NCBI RefSeq assembly: GCF_001704415.2
Contig: NC_030821.1
Span: forward strand, 39,291,210 to 39,355,209
DNA length: 64,000 nucleotides
Origin: Capra hircus
Lineage: Eukaryota; Chordata; Mammalia; Artiodactyla; Bovidae
Reading direction: 5' to 3'
The translations under genes and the position numbers were made by a program. The notes under the pieces were generated by a model, which saw only the letters and a list, made by a program, of their open reading frames with translations, was not told the origin of the DNA and made no database searches. Of this stretch, positions 23,350 to 34,676 are shown piece by piece (the first letter of the stretch is position 1; each line of letters starts with the position of its first letter).

Positions 23350-23682
23350 TTCCTACCTCTATGCCTGTGCTTTTGATGTTTATTCTAGCTGGAATGCCTT
23401 CCTCACATTTTTTTTTCCTCCTGGCTATGTTCATTTTTAAGACTTAAGTGAGGCATCATCCTCTCAGATATCTTCCTTGAGGGATAAATATTTCTCTCTA
23501 GTCTTCTATGTTATTTTTATTTACCTTTGCCCTAGTAGTTACCATTTTATATTAAAATAATATCTTTAGATACTTATATTTTCTACTAGACTATAAACTT
23601 TTCTAGGGTAAAGGTTGTGTCTCATTCTATTGTGTAACCATAGAGATGACAAAGGAACAGAGTAGGTGTTCAACAAATGTTT
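23350..23682 (+). mobile_element. L2 LINE 3' end
   Basis: Typical L2 order: agctggaatgccttcctcac, a cttccttgag region, actagactataaactt, aaaggttgtgtctcattc, and the terminal gtgttcaacaaatgtttg. Confidence 0.7.
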
Positions 23683-23711
23683 GGTAATTTGGGTCATTGT
23701 AAAGTGACAAG

Positions 23712-23993
23712 CAAAATCAGTCCTGAATATTCATTGGGAGGACTGATGCTGAAGCTGAAACTCCAATACTTTGGCCACCTGATGCGAAGAGCTGACTCAG
23801 TAGAAAAGACCCTGATGCTGGCAATGATTGAGAGCAGGAGGAGAAGGGGACTACAGAGGATGAGATGGTTGTAAATAGATATGGGTTTGGGTGGACTCCA
23901 GGAGTTGGTGATGGACAGGGAGGCCTGGCATGCTGTGGTTCATGGTGTCGCAAAGAGTGGGACATGACCGAGTGACTGAACTGAACTGAACTG
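23712..23993 (+). mobile_element. BovB 3' end (~280 bp)
   Basis: Sense BovB terminus ending in gaactgaactgaactg. About 20 bases are missing after gagatggttg at 23870. The flanks aaagtgacaag (23701-23711) and aaagtgatgag (23994-24004) match at 9 of 11 positions. Confidence 0.88.
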
Positions 23994-24004
23994 AAAGTGA
24001 TGAG

Positions 24005-24836
24005 AAGTTTGGATCTCAGTCTATAATTCCTATGCAATCCTAGGATTCAGATATACAATGATCTAGGTGAAAAATTTTTTTCATATTGCCTTCTGGAATT
24101 TTAAATACTGTCTTTGTTAAATTATTTTAATGGTATATTATCTTACTTAAACTATAATATAACTCTAAACAAGTGTGTTATTGAATTCTTCAGTACATGA
24201 TCAAGAACTATTAGTCATCAACTTTGCTAAGTTATGGTGTCTATGATTGCTTCCCATTAATACAATTTTAAATTTTTATTTTGGAGATTACACTATAGAG
24301 ACCTGTCTGTATTTGTACTGGGCTTAGGGTGATGCTGAGTGTGTCAAAACAATGTATAATTTAGCTTATGAATTTATTAGTTTTGTTTTTATCATTGCCT
24401 GTGATGGGGCACAAAAACCAAAGTACTTCTGTTATGGAAAGACTCATTCAGTGGAAACATAGAGCCCCTGGAAACAAGGAACAGTTTACATTGGTCAGTG
24501 AAAAGCACAGATAAAATAACATGTTTTGAAGAGAGTCCAATTTAAAGTCTAGAATTTTACCAAGGCTAAAGTTTTCTCTAATCTACAGTCTTTTTAGATC
24601 TATCATACAAATTTGCTTTTTATAATGTCTAGTAAAAAAAAAACAACATAATGGGTAACTTTGGTGAATCCATTTCTCCTGGAAATGGTGGAGCTTATTT
24701 ATAATTTAGAGCAGAATGAGATCAGAATTAGTCTCTTTAAATGATATCATATACTTCAGAATTGTTTTTATATTTATTCTAATAATCTAAAGTGGGTAAT
24801 GAAAGGATATATTTTCATTCGACATGTTACTGGGTA
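24005..24836. other. Unassigned AT-rich sequence
   Basis: No named repeat or gene was recognised. Confidence 0.4.
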
Positions 24837-24837
24837 A

Positions 24838-25056
24838 AACTACCAGGTGGCTCAGTGGTAAAGAATCTGCCTGCCAAGCGGGAGACATGGGTTTGATCCC
24901 TGGCCTGGGAAGATCCCCTGGGAGAAGGAAATGGTAACCCACTCCAGTATTCTTGCCTGGGAAATCTCATGGACAGAGGAGTATGGTGGGCTACAGTCCA
25001 TGGGGTCACAAAAGAGTCAGACAAATGGCTGAAACAAATAACAACAACAACAATAA
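24838..25056 (+). mobile_element. Bov-tA SINE with (AAC)n tail
   Basis: Sense element from accaggtggctcagtgg to aatggctgaaac, followed by an AAC-repeat tail at 25037-25056. Confidence 0.88.
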
Positions 25057-25417
25057 CAGATGTCTTAGTGATCAGAGTTTTGAATTTTCACATATTATGC
25101 ATATGTAGATATTTTGTGGGCTTTTTTTTGAAATCACAAAGTTGACTTTTTCAAAATGGTTAAAGTTTGGTTAAAAAAAGTTCAGGTGGGAAAAAAAAAT
25201 GTCATCTACTCTGCCTATAGAGGGAGTGCTTGTAATGCTTGAAAATACATCTGGTTTTGTGGATTTGTTGAAGAATGATGTCCACTCTTCATCCTTCTCT
25301 AGCATACATGGCATCAGAAATTTTGAGAAGAATCCCAAAGAAGTCACTGAATGTCCTCTACTTTAGAAGAGCAAGAATCTTGAATTAACATATCTTCAAT
25401 CAGTGTTTTAAAAAATA

Positions 25418-25628
25418 GGGGCTTCCCCAAAGGTTCAGCACGTAAAGAATCCGCCTGCAGTGCAGGAGACACAGGAGACATGGGTTCAATCCCTGGGTCA
25501 AGAAGATCCCCTGGAGGCGCATGGCAGCCCACTCCAGTATTCTTTCCTGGAGAATCCATAGACAGAGGAGCCTGGCAGGCTACAATCCAAAGGGCTGCAA
25601 AAAATTGGACATGTCTGAGCAACTAAGC
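25418..25628 (+). mobile_element. Bov-tA SINE
   Basis: Sense element from ggggcttccccaaaggttc to catgtctgagcaactaag. An 8-base acaggaga/agacatgg-type duplication in the head (around 25465-25480) is visible. Confidence 0.88.
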
Positions 25629-27046
25629 TCAAGTTGCAGAATAGAAATATGCCTTTAAAAGTAACCATGTTATATGAAAATTCATGTATAAGATGTAATA
25701 TGCAATAAGTATTTTTTAGTGTTTATTCTCTATTTCTAGTGTTTATTTTTACAAAAATACATTTGTAAATAGCAAATAATATACATTTATCTGCATAATA
25801 AAATATATGCATGTCTTGAAATATATATATATATGCCTTTAAAATATGTATATCTTTATAAATATATGTATAAATGAATATATGTATCATATAAATATAT
25901 ACTGTCATCTAAGAAGAGTAATTTGATTGTGACCAGCCACATTTGAAAATGCCTTGCTTCCTAAATCCTTGCCAACTTTGGGTATTATCACTGAAAAATA
26001 TTTTCTGCTTTGATATGTGAGAAAAGTGTATTATTATTATTACCATTAGTATTTCAGTTTTAATTGTGATAAAATTTCTTTTTAATATCTTGATTTTTCT
26101 TTTGAAGGTGATTTCCCACATACATTACCTATTTTAATATGGAAGAGTTTATCTTTTGCTTAATGTGTCTATACTCTTTATGTATGGTATGGATATTAAG
26201 TCTTTCTCAGTCACACATGTTGTGAATTCTTTTTTGTTAATCTCTTTTTTGTTTCCCAGCTTTGTTTAAGATAATTTTTTTGAAACATGGTCATTCAATA
26301 AGCCAGTGAAAACGTCCTAGTTACACTTTGAAGTGGACTGGACCCTTAGAGAACTTTTAGAGAATCTGGTTCTTGGAAGCATATTAGTATTTTCAGCTGC
26401 CTATATCCCAAACTCCCTAATTTATAATCATTCTTTCTTGTGTCTGTGAACAATAGTCCGAGGGTTCTATTGTCCATTTACAGATAGTGAAATAAAAGTA
26501 AAGAGTCCCAGCTCTTTAGGAGTATAGTTTATCCTAGGCATGGAGTGTTTTTGCTGAAACCCTTAACATTAGAACATAGTTTAGTGAGCTGTGTTCACCA
26601 ACTTTAGCTGGTAATAAATGACAGATATCATCCAGTTGCCTAGAGAGCAGCTTGATATTTTTTGGAAAAAAAAAACCCCAAGGTATTAAATACCTTGTAG
26701 TATATTGGTGAATGGCTCATCTGAAGCTAATCCATATCTGGAAAGTTCTTATTTTTGAATCCTACTCATGTCCACTACATGGCACAGATTCTTAAGTATG
26801 GCACAAATACTGAAGGAATGAGAAAGGGAGATTTTCCAGGCCAGAGAAACAAAGGGAAGACTGGGTTCAACTTACCAGTTTGCTTGTGGAAAGAGAGTAG
26901 GGCTTCTCAGTGGAATGTGAATTCTTCCTGGTGAGCGGGCCATCAAAGGTTTGATGATGTATATATGTAGGAAGAAAGTGGAATGAATGCAAAACTTGCA
27001 TGCTTTCATTTTTCTTTGAAGAAATAATATTCTCTCTAAAAAAAAT
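25629..27046. other. AT-rich sequence, no gene
   Basis: It contains a TA-rich low-complexity zone at 25800-25905. Weak antisense L1-like text lies at 26100-26300. Nothing else is recognised. Confidence 0.45.
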
Positions 27047-28125
27047 ATTTATTTTTAATTGAAGGATTATTACTTTACAGTATTGTGTTGGTTTCTACCA
27101 AGCATCAACAGCCATAGGCTTACCTATGTTTCCTCCCACTTGAACATCCCTCCCACCTCCCTCCCTATCCAACCCCTCTAGGTTGTTACTAAGCCTGGTT
27201 TGAGTTTCCTGAGTCATACAGCAAATTTCCATTGGCTATCTATTTTATACATAGTAATGTAAGTTTCCATGTTACCCTCTCCATACATTGCACCCTCTCT
27301 TTCCTCCCCCGCAGCCATGTCCATAAGTCTGTTCTTTATGTCTATGTCTCCATTCAGTTCAGTTCAGTTCATTTCAGTTCAGTTGCTCAGTCATGTCCGA
27401 CTCTTTGTGACCCCATGAATTGCACGCCAGGCCTCTCTGTCCATCACCAACTCCCGGAGTTCACTCAGACTCACGTCCGTTGAGTCAGTGATGCCATCCA
27501 GCCATCTCATCCTCTGTTGTCCCCTTCTCCTCCTGCCCCCAATTCCTCCCAGCATCAGTCTTTTCCAATGAGTCAACTCTTCGCATGAGGTGGCCAAAGT
27601 ACTGGAGTTGCAGCTTTAGCATCATTCCTTCCAAAGAAATCCCAGGGCTGATCTCCTTCAGAATGGACTGGTTGGATCTTCTTGCAGTCCAAGGGACTCT
27701 CAAGAGTCTTCTCCAACACCACAGTTCAAAAGCATCAATTCTTTGGCACTCAGCCTTCTTCACAGTCCAACTCTCACATCCATACGTGACCACAGGAAAA
27801 ACCATAGTCTTGACTAGATGGACCTTTGCTGGCAAAGTAATGTCTCTGCTTTTGAATATGCTATCTAGGTTGCTCATAACTTTCCTTCCAAGGAGTAAGC
27901 GTCTTTTAATTTCATGGCTGCAGTCACCATCTGCAGTGATTTTGGAGCCCCCAAAATAAAGTCTGACACTGTTTCCACTGTTTCCCCATTTATTTCCCTT
28001 GAAGTGATGGGACCAGATGCCATGATCTTCGTTTTCTGAATGTTGAGCTTTAAGCCAACTTTTCCACTCTCCTCTTTCACTCATCTCCAAATAGGTTCAT
28101 TAGTACTATCTTTCTAAATTCCAAG
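27047..28125 (-). mobile_element. L1 3'UTR, antisense, split by BovB
   Basis: Left part 27047-27353 carries the 3'UTR text (ttactttacagtattgtg ... ccataagtctgttc). The right part resumes at about 28082 with ctccaaataggttcattag, which continues it directly. Confidence 0.75.
27354..28080 (-). mobile_element. BovB 3' end (~730 bp) inside an L1
   Basis: Antisense BovB from the repeated ttcagttcag terminus to the end of the RT palm region. It keeps a 201-codon frame (27485-28090) with GSKITADGDCSHEIKRRLLL and WTARRSNQSILKEISP, so this copy is comparatively young. The target duplication is short and imprecise (tctcca shared on both sides). Confidence 0.92.
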
Positions 28126-28233
28126 GAAGTAACATTCTCTTTGAAGTGTCTCTTTTAAAGAAAGCTCCTGCTGCTGCCAGTGTTTAAGAGAAGAGTTCAG
28201 GTCAGTGACGCAATAAACGGGCATCCTTTAAAA

Positions 28234-28660
28234 TAGAGGTCTGCAAACTATTGGGTCTAATGCCTGATGATCTGAGGTGGAGCTGATGTAAATTAATAGA
28301 AATAAAGTGCACAGTAAATGCGCTTGAATCATCCCCAAACCAACCCTCCCTCCCAGTCCATGGAAAAATTGTCTTCCATGAAACCAGTGCATATTGTGTG
28401 CTACTAAGTCGCTTTGGTCGTGTTCGACTCTTTGCGACCCCGTGGCCTGTAGACTTACAGGCTCCTCTGTTCATGGGATTCTCCAGCGAAGAATACTGGA
28501 GTGGGTTGCCATTTCCTTCTCTAGGGGATCTTCCTGACCCAGGGATCAAACGCATGTCTCTTATGTCTCCTGCATTGGGAGGTGGGTTCTTTACCACTAG
28601 CGCCACCTGGGAAGCTCTCATGAAACCAGTGCCTGTTGCCAAAAAGGATGGGGACTGCTG
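28234..28660 (+). mobile_element. MER1-like hAT-Charlie DNA transposon with 8-bp target duplication
   Basis: Recognised by aatgcctgatgatctgaggt and ggaaaaattgtcttccatg, which lie in this order in MER1-type non-autonomous elements. The ends read tagaggtctgcaaac and gatggggactgctg. The flanks ctttaaaa at 28226-28233 and 28661-28668 are an exact 8-bp duplication, the length expected for hAT transposition. The interior is deleted relative to long MER1 forms, and a Bov-tA sits inside. Confidence 0.75.
28391..28618 (-). mobile_element. Bov-tA SINE inside the hAT element, 14-bp perfect target duplication
   Basis: Antisense, complete, with ctagcgccacctgggaagc at the head end. Flanked by catgaaaccagtgc at 28377-28390 and 28619-28632. 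The duplicated bases belong to the hAT element. Confidence 0.93.
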
Positions 28661-28668
28661 CTTTAAAA

Positions 28669-29635
28669 AGTGGCAGCAGAGGGGTACTGGACAAGAACTG
28701 GCAAGGAAAGGGGCAGTTACTGATGGAAAATTTAAAGGGATTTTGTGTCAGATCCCAATCTAATGTGAGTTGTTGGAATCTTTTGTCCTTTTCCAGAATT
28801 GTGGGTCCTGATAACTGTGGGTCAGGAATAGCAACTCCTAGTCCCCAGAAAGAGTGATGGATTGGTGTTGATTTCTCCTTGAAGATCACTGTCTTAGGTC
28901 ATCCTACTCAGGCTGCTAGAATAATGAAAAGGCAAATGTCTTGGTTCTGTTGCTGTTTACTTTTCTTCAAGACATAGGCATGAGTATTATACTTTACTCT
29001 AATTACAGGGCATTAAGCCAGAACTAGCAGTGTACACATGACAAGTGAATCTTATGTAGCACGTTTATCACCTAGTTAATATCCTAAGTCAAAGTTTTAT
29101 TATACTATATCACATTCCAGAGAGTTTGTAAATTGAGATATGGTAAAATCACCATTGTAAAATATACCATATAGATCAAACAGGAAGACCCAAGATACAA
29201 CTTACTAAGATTATTTTTTTAATAAAGAAGCTAAGCTTGAATAAGAATAGTTGTAATATGACAGCCAGTATATGGACACTAGCTGATTTATAAAATCTTT
29301 TGGCTTATTAATAGATGCTCAGGGAAAGAAGTGTTGCTTTAAATTTAAAAAAATGACATGTTATTAGAATAAAATAAAAGCTGAGGTTTCATTGCACCCT
29401 TAGAAGGATTTGGAGATGACCAATCAAAATTGATACTGTGTTGTTAATGTACATGCTAAAGAAATAACTGGAATGGGGACTGGGAATAAGTGGGGAGAAG
29501 AGAGGAAAGTACCTATTTTGGGTTAGTGGAATAAGGCTAATCTCAAGAAGTAAAAATTTCAGAAACTGATTTGTTAAATATTCGCTTGACAGAAAAAGAA
29601 CTGGGTAAGTTTTGATTTCCTCAGAAAAGGAACAG
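28669..29635. other. Unassigned sequence
   Basis: No gene was recognised. A short MaLR-like motif (ctcaggctgctagaataatg) at about 28908 is too weak to annotate. Confidence 0.4.
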
Positions 29636-29645
29636 GGAAAAAGAA

Positions 29646-29949
29646 AGTGAAAGTAAAAGTCTCTCATTGTGTCCAACTCCCCATCTTAGTTCCCTGACCA
29701 GGAAGTGAATCCATGATCTCTGAATTGGGAGCATGGAGTCTTCACCACAGGATCACCAGGGAAATCCCAAGAACATCTAGTTCAGACTTGAGCCTGACAG
29801 TCTCCTCTGTCCATGGAATTCTCCAGGCCAGAATACTGAAGTGGATTGCCATACCCTTCTCCAGGGGATCATCCCAACCCAGGGATTGAACCCAGATCTC
29901 CTGCATTGCAGGCAGATTCTTTACCAACTGAGCCATCAGGGAAGCCCAA
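29646..29949 (-). mobile_element. Bov-tA SINE containing a foreign 100-bp segment
   Basis: Antisense Bov-tA flanked by ggaaaaagaa at 29636-29645 and 29950-29959. Its text is normal up to ccaactccccat (29684) and again from acttgagcctgacagtctcc (29786). Between these lies sequence that does not belong to Bov-tA. Confidence 0.85.
29685..29784 (-). repeat. 100-bp copy of the neighbouring CHR SINE end and its flank
   Basis: It is aligned base for base, without gaps, to 30080-30179, with about eight differences. The copy includes not only the CHR terminus but also the flanking aagaatatgtagttca that lies outside that SINE, so it is not an independent SINE insertion. Confidence 0.8.
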
Positions 29950-29968
29950 GGAAAAAGAATATCTAGTT

Positions 29969-30162
29969 TATTTATTATTTTTTAAAACATATTATTTTAC
30001 TTTTATTGAATAAGATCTTTACTCCCCTTATTTGGTTCATTATAAGCCTTGTCCATTATTTTTTTCCAGCATATGGGCTCTTAGTTCCCTGACCAGGGAG
30101 TGAATCCATGATCTCTGAATTGGGAGCGTGGCGTCTTTACCACAGGATCACTAGGGAAATCC
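29969..30162 (-). mobile_element. CHR-type SINE with 16-bp imperfect target duplication
   Basis: Antisense, T-rich left end, then gggctcttagttccctgacc and the terminal agggaaatccc. The flanks aagaatatctagttta (about 29953-29968) and aagaatatgtagttca (about 30164-30179) match at 14 of 16 positions. Confidence 0.75.
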
Positions 30163-30179
30163 CAAGAATATGTAGTTCA

Positions 30180-30624
30180 AAAGATAGTAATAATAGTGAT
30201 AATAACAATAAAACAACTAAGCATATAATATAGGTTATGGATTATAGAAATGCATTTTTACAATGTTAAATCAATCAAATTATATTAGCAATTTTACCTA
30301 GTAGGAATATTTGGAAAAACTGTTTTAATAAGCACACAAATTGAATTATATTTAACAGGTAATTTTTGTATGAATGGTGCTTTTAGCAACAAATTATATT
30401 GTCTTACTCTTTTGTTTATACTATATATCTGTATAGATTAGTAAATGCTTAATAGATGCATGATTTTTGAGGGTAGTTAAAATATTTCCTCACAGCTCGT
30501 AATGAGGATTCTTTTCAGTCATCAAGTTTATAGTGAGTACTTGCTGTGTTTCTGGCTTGGTATTAGGTATTTTGTAAATCTATGAAAAATATAACTCACT
30601 TTCTAGTGAGTCAGAGGATTTTCT
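30180..30624. other. Unassigned AT-rich sequence
   Basis: Nothing was recognised on either strand. Confidence 0.4.
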
Positions 30625-31330
30625 TTTACAGCTTTATTGAGGTATAGGTGACACAAGATAGACTGAACTTCTTTGAAGTGTTTAATTTGATAAATTTTTA
30701 CATTAATGTATATAGGTGAAATAACCCCTACAACCCAGAAAATGAGCAATGCCCATCACCTTCAAAAGTGTCCTGTCACCTTTTGTAATCCTTCTTCTGC
30801 CCCTCTTTTTCTTGTCCTCAGGTGGCCATCAATTTCAGTTTTTCCCCTGTAGTTTAGTTGGCATTTTTTGGAATTATTCACAAATGGGATAACATATTTG
30901 TCTCACATCATTTACTCAGAGTGTTTATTTTGATATCCATTTATGTTGTTATGTATCAGTAGTAAGTTCCTTCTGTTGCTGAGTAGTATTACATTGTATG
31001 AGTATACCAGTTGTTTTATCTATTTACTCATTGATGGACATGAGCTGTTTTTTGTTTCCACTAATCTAAGGCTACTATGGATATTTTTTGTACACCTTTG
31101 CGTGGACATATGCAGTTATTTGTTTTGAGTAAATACCTAGTGAAGGAATAGCTAGGTCATTCAATAGGAACATGTGTAACTTTTAAAGAAACTTCCAAAC
31201 TGTTTTCCAAATTGTTGTTGTACAATTTAAATTCCCACCAGCAGTGTATTAGAGTTCCAGTCATTCCTCACACTCTCCAGCACTTGGCTTAGTCAGTTAT
31301 TTTTAACTTTTGCCATTATTTCTTTAGTAA
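30625..31330 (-). mobile_element. Ancient L1 3' end, antisense
   Basis: Typical old L1 text in reverse: cagctttattgaggtatag, ccctttgtaatcc-like region, tgagtagtattacattgtat, attgatggacatgagctg, and ccaccagcagtgtatta. It covers the 3'UTR and the end of ORF2. Confidence 0.75.
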
Positions 31331-31786
31331 GCATGGGCTTGAGTTTATTAATCTGACCCACTGATTAAATAGCATTATCTTTGTCATAAACTAAAAATCA
31401 GGAAATCACTATCAGATGATGAGATTTAAATATTCACCAAACTTACAAAAAACCAAAGCAAATTTGAAAATTTGGTAACACAGAGGCTTTAGGACTGTTG
31501 GAAGGACTGTTGCTGAAGTTGAAGCTCCAATACTTTCTGGTGTGAAAGCCAACTCATTGGAAAGTATTAGATATACTTTAAAAAGTCATAATATCAACAG
31601 TTGTCTCTAATAGAATTTTTAATCATCTATTACAATCTGGACTGAATAAAAATTTTTAAAGAAAGCTCTCTTATAAACGTATCCCAAGCATTTAATTAAA
31701 TGCACCAAATATAAATGGCAAACTTATTAATCTGGTCCCCCAAGCAAAAATGTCAGAAAAAGCCTTTTACTTTTTATTAATTAAAA

Positions 31787-31907
31787 GATTGGAGAAGGAA
31801 ATAGAAACCCACTCCAGTATTCTTGCCTGGGAAATCCCATGAACAGAGGAGCCTGGCAGGCTACAGTCTGTGGGGTCGGATGCAACTCAGCAGCTAAACA
31901 TCAACTC
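31787..31907 (+). mobile_element. Bov-A monomer with 12-bp target duplication
   Basis: It starts at attggagaaggaaatag without a tRNA-like head. Flanked by tattaattaaaa at 31775-31786 and 31908-31919. Just upstream, 31493-31563 is a very decayed BovB scrap. Confidence 0.87.
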
Positions 31908-31957
31908 TATTAATTAAAAAAGAAATCTCTAGGAGAACAGAGAACTTGGGCTATTCT

Positions 31958-32240
31958 AATAGGTGTTATTATGGATTGTATTGTTTTTCTCCACAGAAGT
32001 CCTAAGCACCTTAGGATGTGACTATTTGGAAATAAGGTTGTTGCTATATTAATTAAGATGAGGTCATACTGAAGTAGAATAGGCCCTAGAACCAATATGA
32101 CTGATATCCTTATAAATAGGAAAGATTCTGGCGTAGAGACTCACACACAGAAAGAACACAATGCGAGGACTGAAGGTCTGCTGCTGCGAGCCAAGGAATC
32201 AGCAGAAGCTAGGAGAGACCCAGAACACATCCTTCTCTGG
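31958..32240 (+). mobile_element. MaLR-type LTR fragment (MLT1-like), sense
   Basis: Visible order: cctaagcaccttaggatgtg, actatttggaaataaggt, aattaagatgaggtcatact, atatccttataaatagga, gccaaggaatcagcagaagc. This is the middle of an MLT1-like LTR. No internal gene sequence is present. Confidence 0.75.
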
Positions 32241-32244
32241 GGTA

Positions 32245-33075
32245 TGCTTAAGTTTTTAAGAAATACAAGTGCTTTCTAAATCAGCAGTGCCATTTTATAC
32301 TTCCATCGGCACTGCACAAGAGTTCCAGCTCCTCTGTAGTCTCATCAGTACTTTATATCTTCACTTAAAATTTTACTTTAGCAGTTCTAATGGCTTTGTA
32401 GTGGTACCGCACTGAGGCTAAATCTATTACATTTTGCTAATGTTGAATAATGTTGAGCATACTTTCAGATGCTTATTTGTCATCTTGTATCTTCTTTGGT
32501 GAAATAGCCATTCAAAGCTTTTATTCCTAGAGTGTCTGCTTATCTGTGAATGGACACCTGAGTTATTTCCACCTTTTTGCTACTGTGAATAATGCTGCTA
32601 TGAACATTGATATACTACTTCAGTCCCTGCTTTGAATACTTTGGGCTATATATCTAGAAATGGAATTGCGGGGTCATATGGTAATTCGTTGGAAAAGACT
32701 CTTGAGAGTCCCTTGGACTGCAGGGAGATCCAACCAGTCCATTCTAAAGGAGATCAGCCCTGGGATTTCTTTGGAAAGAATGATGCTAGAGCTGAAACTC
32801 CAGTGCTTTGGCCACCTCATGGGAAGAGTTGACTCTTTGGAAAAGACTCTGATGCTGGGAGAGATTGGGGGCAGGAGGAGAAGGGGATGACAGAGGATGA
32901 GATGGCTGGATGGCATCACTGACTCGATGGATGGGAGTTTGAGTGAACTCTGGGAGTTGGTGATGGACAGGGAGGCCTGGCGTGCTGCGATTCATGGGGT
33001 TGCAAAGAGTCGGACATGACTGAGCGACTGAACTGAACTGATGGTAATTCTGTATTTAACTTTTTGTGTTTTTAT
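32245..33075 (-). mobile_element. Ancient L1 ORF2 3' region, antisense, split by BovB
   Basis: Left part carries tagtggtaccgcactg and gttgagcatactttcag, then tgctactgtgaataatgctg and ggaattgcggggtcatatgg. The right part continues after the insert with ctgtatttaactttttgtg. The order suggests an internal rearrangement in the old L1. Confidence 0.65.
32688..33040 (+). mobile_element. BovB 3' end (353 bp), 10-bp perfect target duplication
   Basis: Sense BovB from ttggaaaagactcttgag to gcgactgaactgaactg. Flanked by atggtaattc at 32678-32687 and 33041-33050. Little divergence, so a fairly recent insertion into the old L1. Confidence 0.93.
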
Positions 33076-33190
33076 ATTTAAAGAGGGCATTTGTGTAGAT
33101 GGAACTTGTTTAAATATCAATTTAGCATTTTATGCGTTATAATTGAGATGCTTTAATAATTTCCTGCTTGGTCCATAAAAAAGTTGATTC

Positions 33191-33582
33191 ATAAAGAAGG
33201 CTCAGCATCAAATTGATGGTTTTGAATTGTGGTACTGGAGAAGACCCTCGGGAGTCCCTTGGACTGGAGTGAGATCAAACCAGTCAATCCTAAGGGAAAC
33301 CAACTCTGAATATACATTGGAAGGACTGATGCTGAAGCTGAAGCTCCAATACCTTGGCCACCTGATATGAAAAGCTGACTTATTGGAAAAGACCTTGATG
33401 ATGGGAAAGATTGAGGTCAGGAGGAGAAAGGGGTGACAGAGGATGAGATGGTTGGATGGCATCACTGAGCAAACTCCAGGAGACAGTGGAGGACTGAGGA
33501 GAGTGGGGTGCTACAGTCCACGAGGATGCAAAGAGTCAGATACGACTTAGCAACTGAACAACAACAACAACAACAACAACAG
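33191..33582 (+). mobile_element. BovB 3' end with (AAC)n tail
   Basis: Sense BovB from ataaagaaggctcagcatc to gcaactgaac, followed by about eight AAC units. An internal deletion near 33465 removes the segment equivalent to tcgatggacatgag. Confidence 0.88.
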
Positions 33583-33585
33583 AAT

Positions 33586-33825
33586 TAGTTTCCTGGGAAA
33601 ATCACAACAATGTGCCACTATCTTGGTGGCTTAAAGCAACAAAATTTGTTGTCTCACAGTGTGGAGAGTAGTAGTCCAAAAATCAAAATATTATCAGGGC
33701 CATGCTCCATCTGCTATCTCTGCAGGAGGGTCTTTCTTTGCCTCCCCCAGCTTCTGGTAGCCCCAGGAATTCTTTAACTTGTGCCTGCATAACTCCAATC
33801 TCTGCTGCTGTCTTTACATGGATTC
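33586..33825 (-). mobile_element. MaLR-type LTR fragment (MLT1-like), antisense
   Basis: Reverse complement of an MLT1 3' end: cttggtggcttaaagcaac, aaatttgttgtctcacagtg, then cttctggtagccccaggaat. Non-coding. Confidence 0.65.
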
Positions 33826-33833
33826 TGCTTGTG

Positions 33834-34200
33834 TTATGTATAGATGTGAGAGTTGGACCATAAAGAAAGCTGAGTGCTGAAGAATTGATACTTCTGAACT
33901 GTAGTGCTGGAGAAGACTCCTTGAGAGCCCCTTGGACAGCAAGGAGATCAAACCAGTCCATCCTAAAGGAAATAAGCCTGAATATTCATTGGAAGGACTG
34001 ATACTGAAGCTGAAGCTCCAATCCTTTCGCCACCCGATGTGAACTCATTGGAAAAGACCCTGATGCTGGGAAAGATTGAAGGCAGGAGGAGATGGGGGCA
34101 ACAGAGAATGAGATGGTTGGATGGCATCGCTGATTCTATGGACATGAGTTTGAGCTAACTCCAGGACATAGTGAGTGGCATGAAAGCCTGTCATGTGTGC
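33834..34200 (+). mobile_element. BovB 3' region, lacking its last bases
   Basis: Sense BovB from tgtatagatgtgagagttgg to the region near gaaagcctgtcatg. The canonical terminus is missing or decayed. Confidence 0.85.
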
Positions 34201-34676
34201 TATAGAACTTAATACATCCCCATTTCCTTCTTGGGTTTTTAAAATGTACATTTTATGTCATGTCACATATCTCACAATAGAGTATTCTTATTCTTCCTTT
34301 AAGCAGTCAGTTATTAAAGATGTACAAATATAAGAAATACATCTAAAATTGACACACATATTCAATTTTGGGGGCTTTTCATTGTTTTGTGTAGATCTAA
34401 ATTTCCATCCAGTGTTGTTTTCTTTCTATTAAATGATTTTCTTTGCTCTATATTTCATTTTTATTGATTTTCAATTCTTTTAAATTTCACATGTTCTCTT
34501 TTTTAACAATTTTATTTTGAAATAACGATAAACTGCATAGAGTTGCAAAGAATAGTACAAAGAGGTTCATTTTACCTTTCACCCAGGTTCTTTTAAAGGT
34601 AGCATCTTTCATAAATATAGTACAATATTAAAAAAATTTATCTGTTGTTTATTCTATTTTATTATTGGAGTATAGT

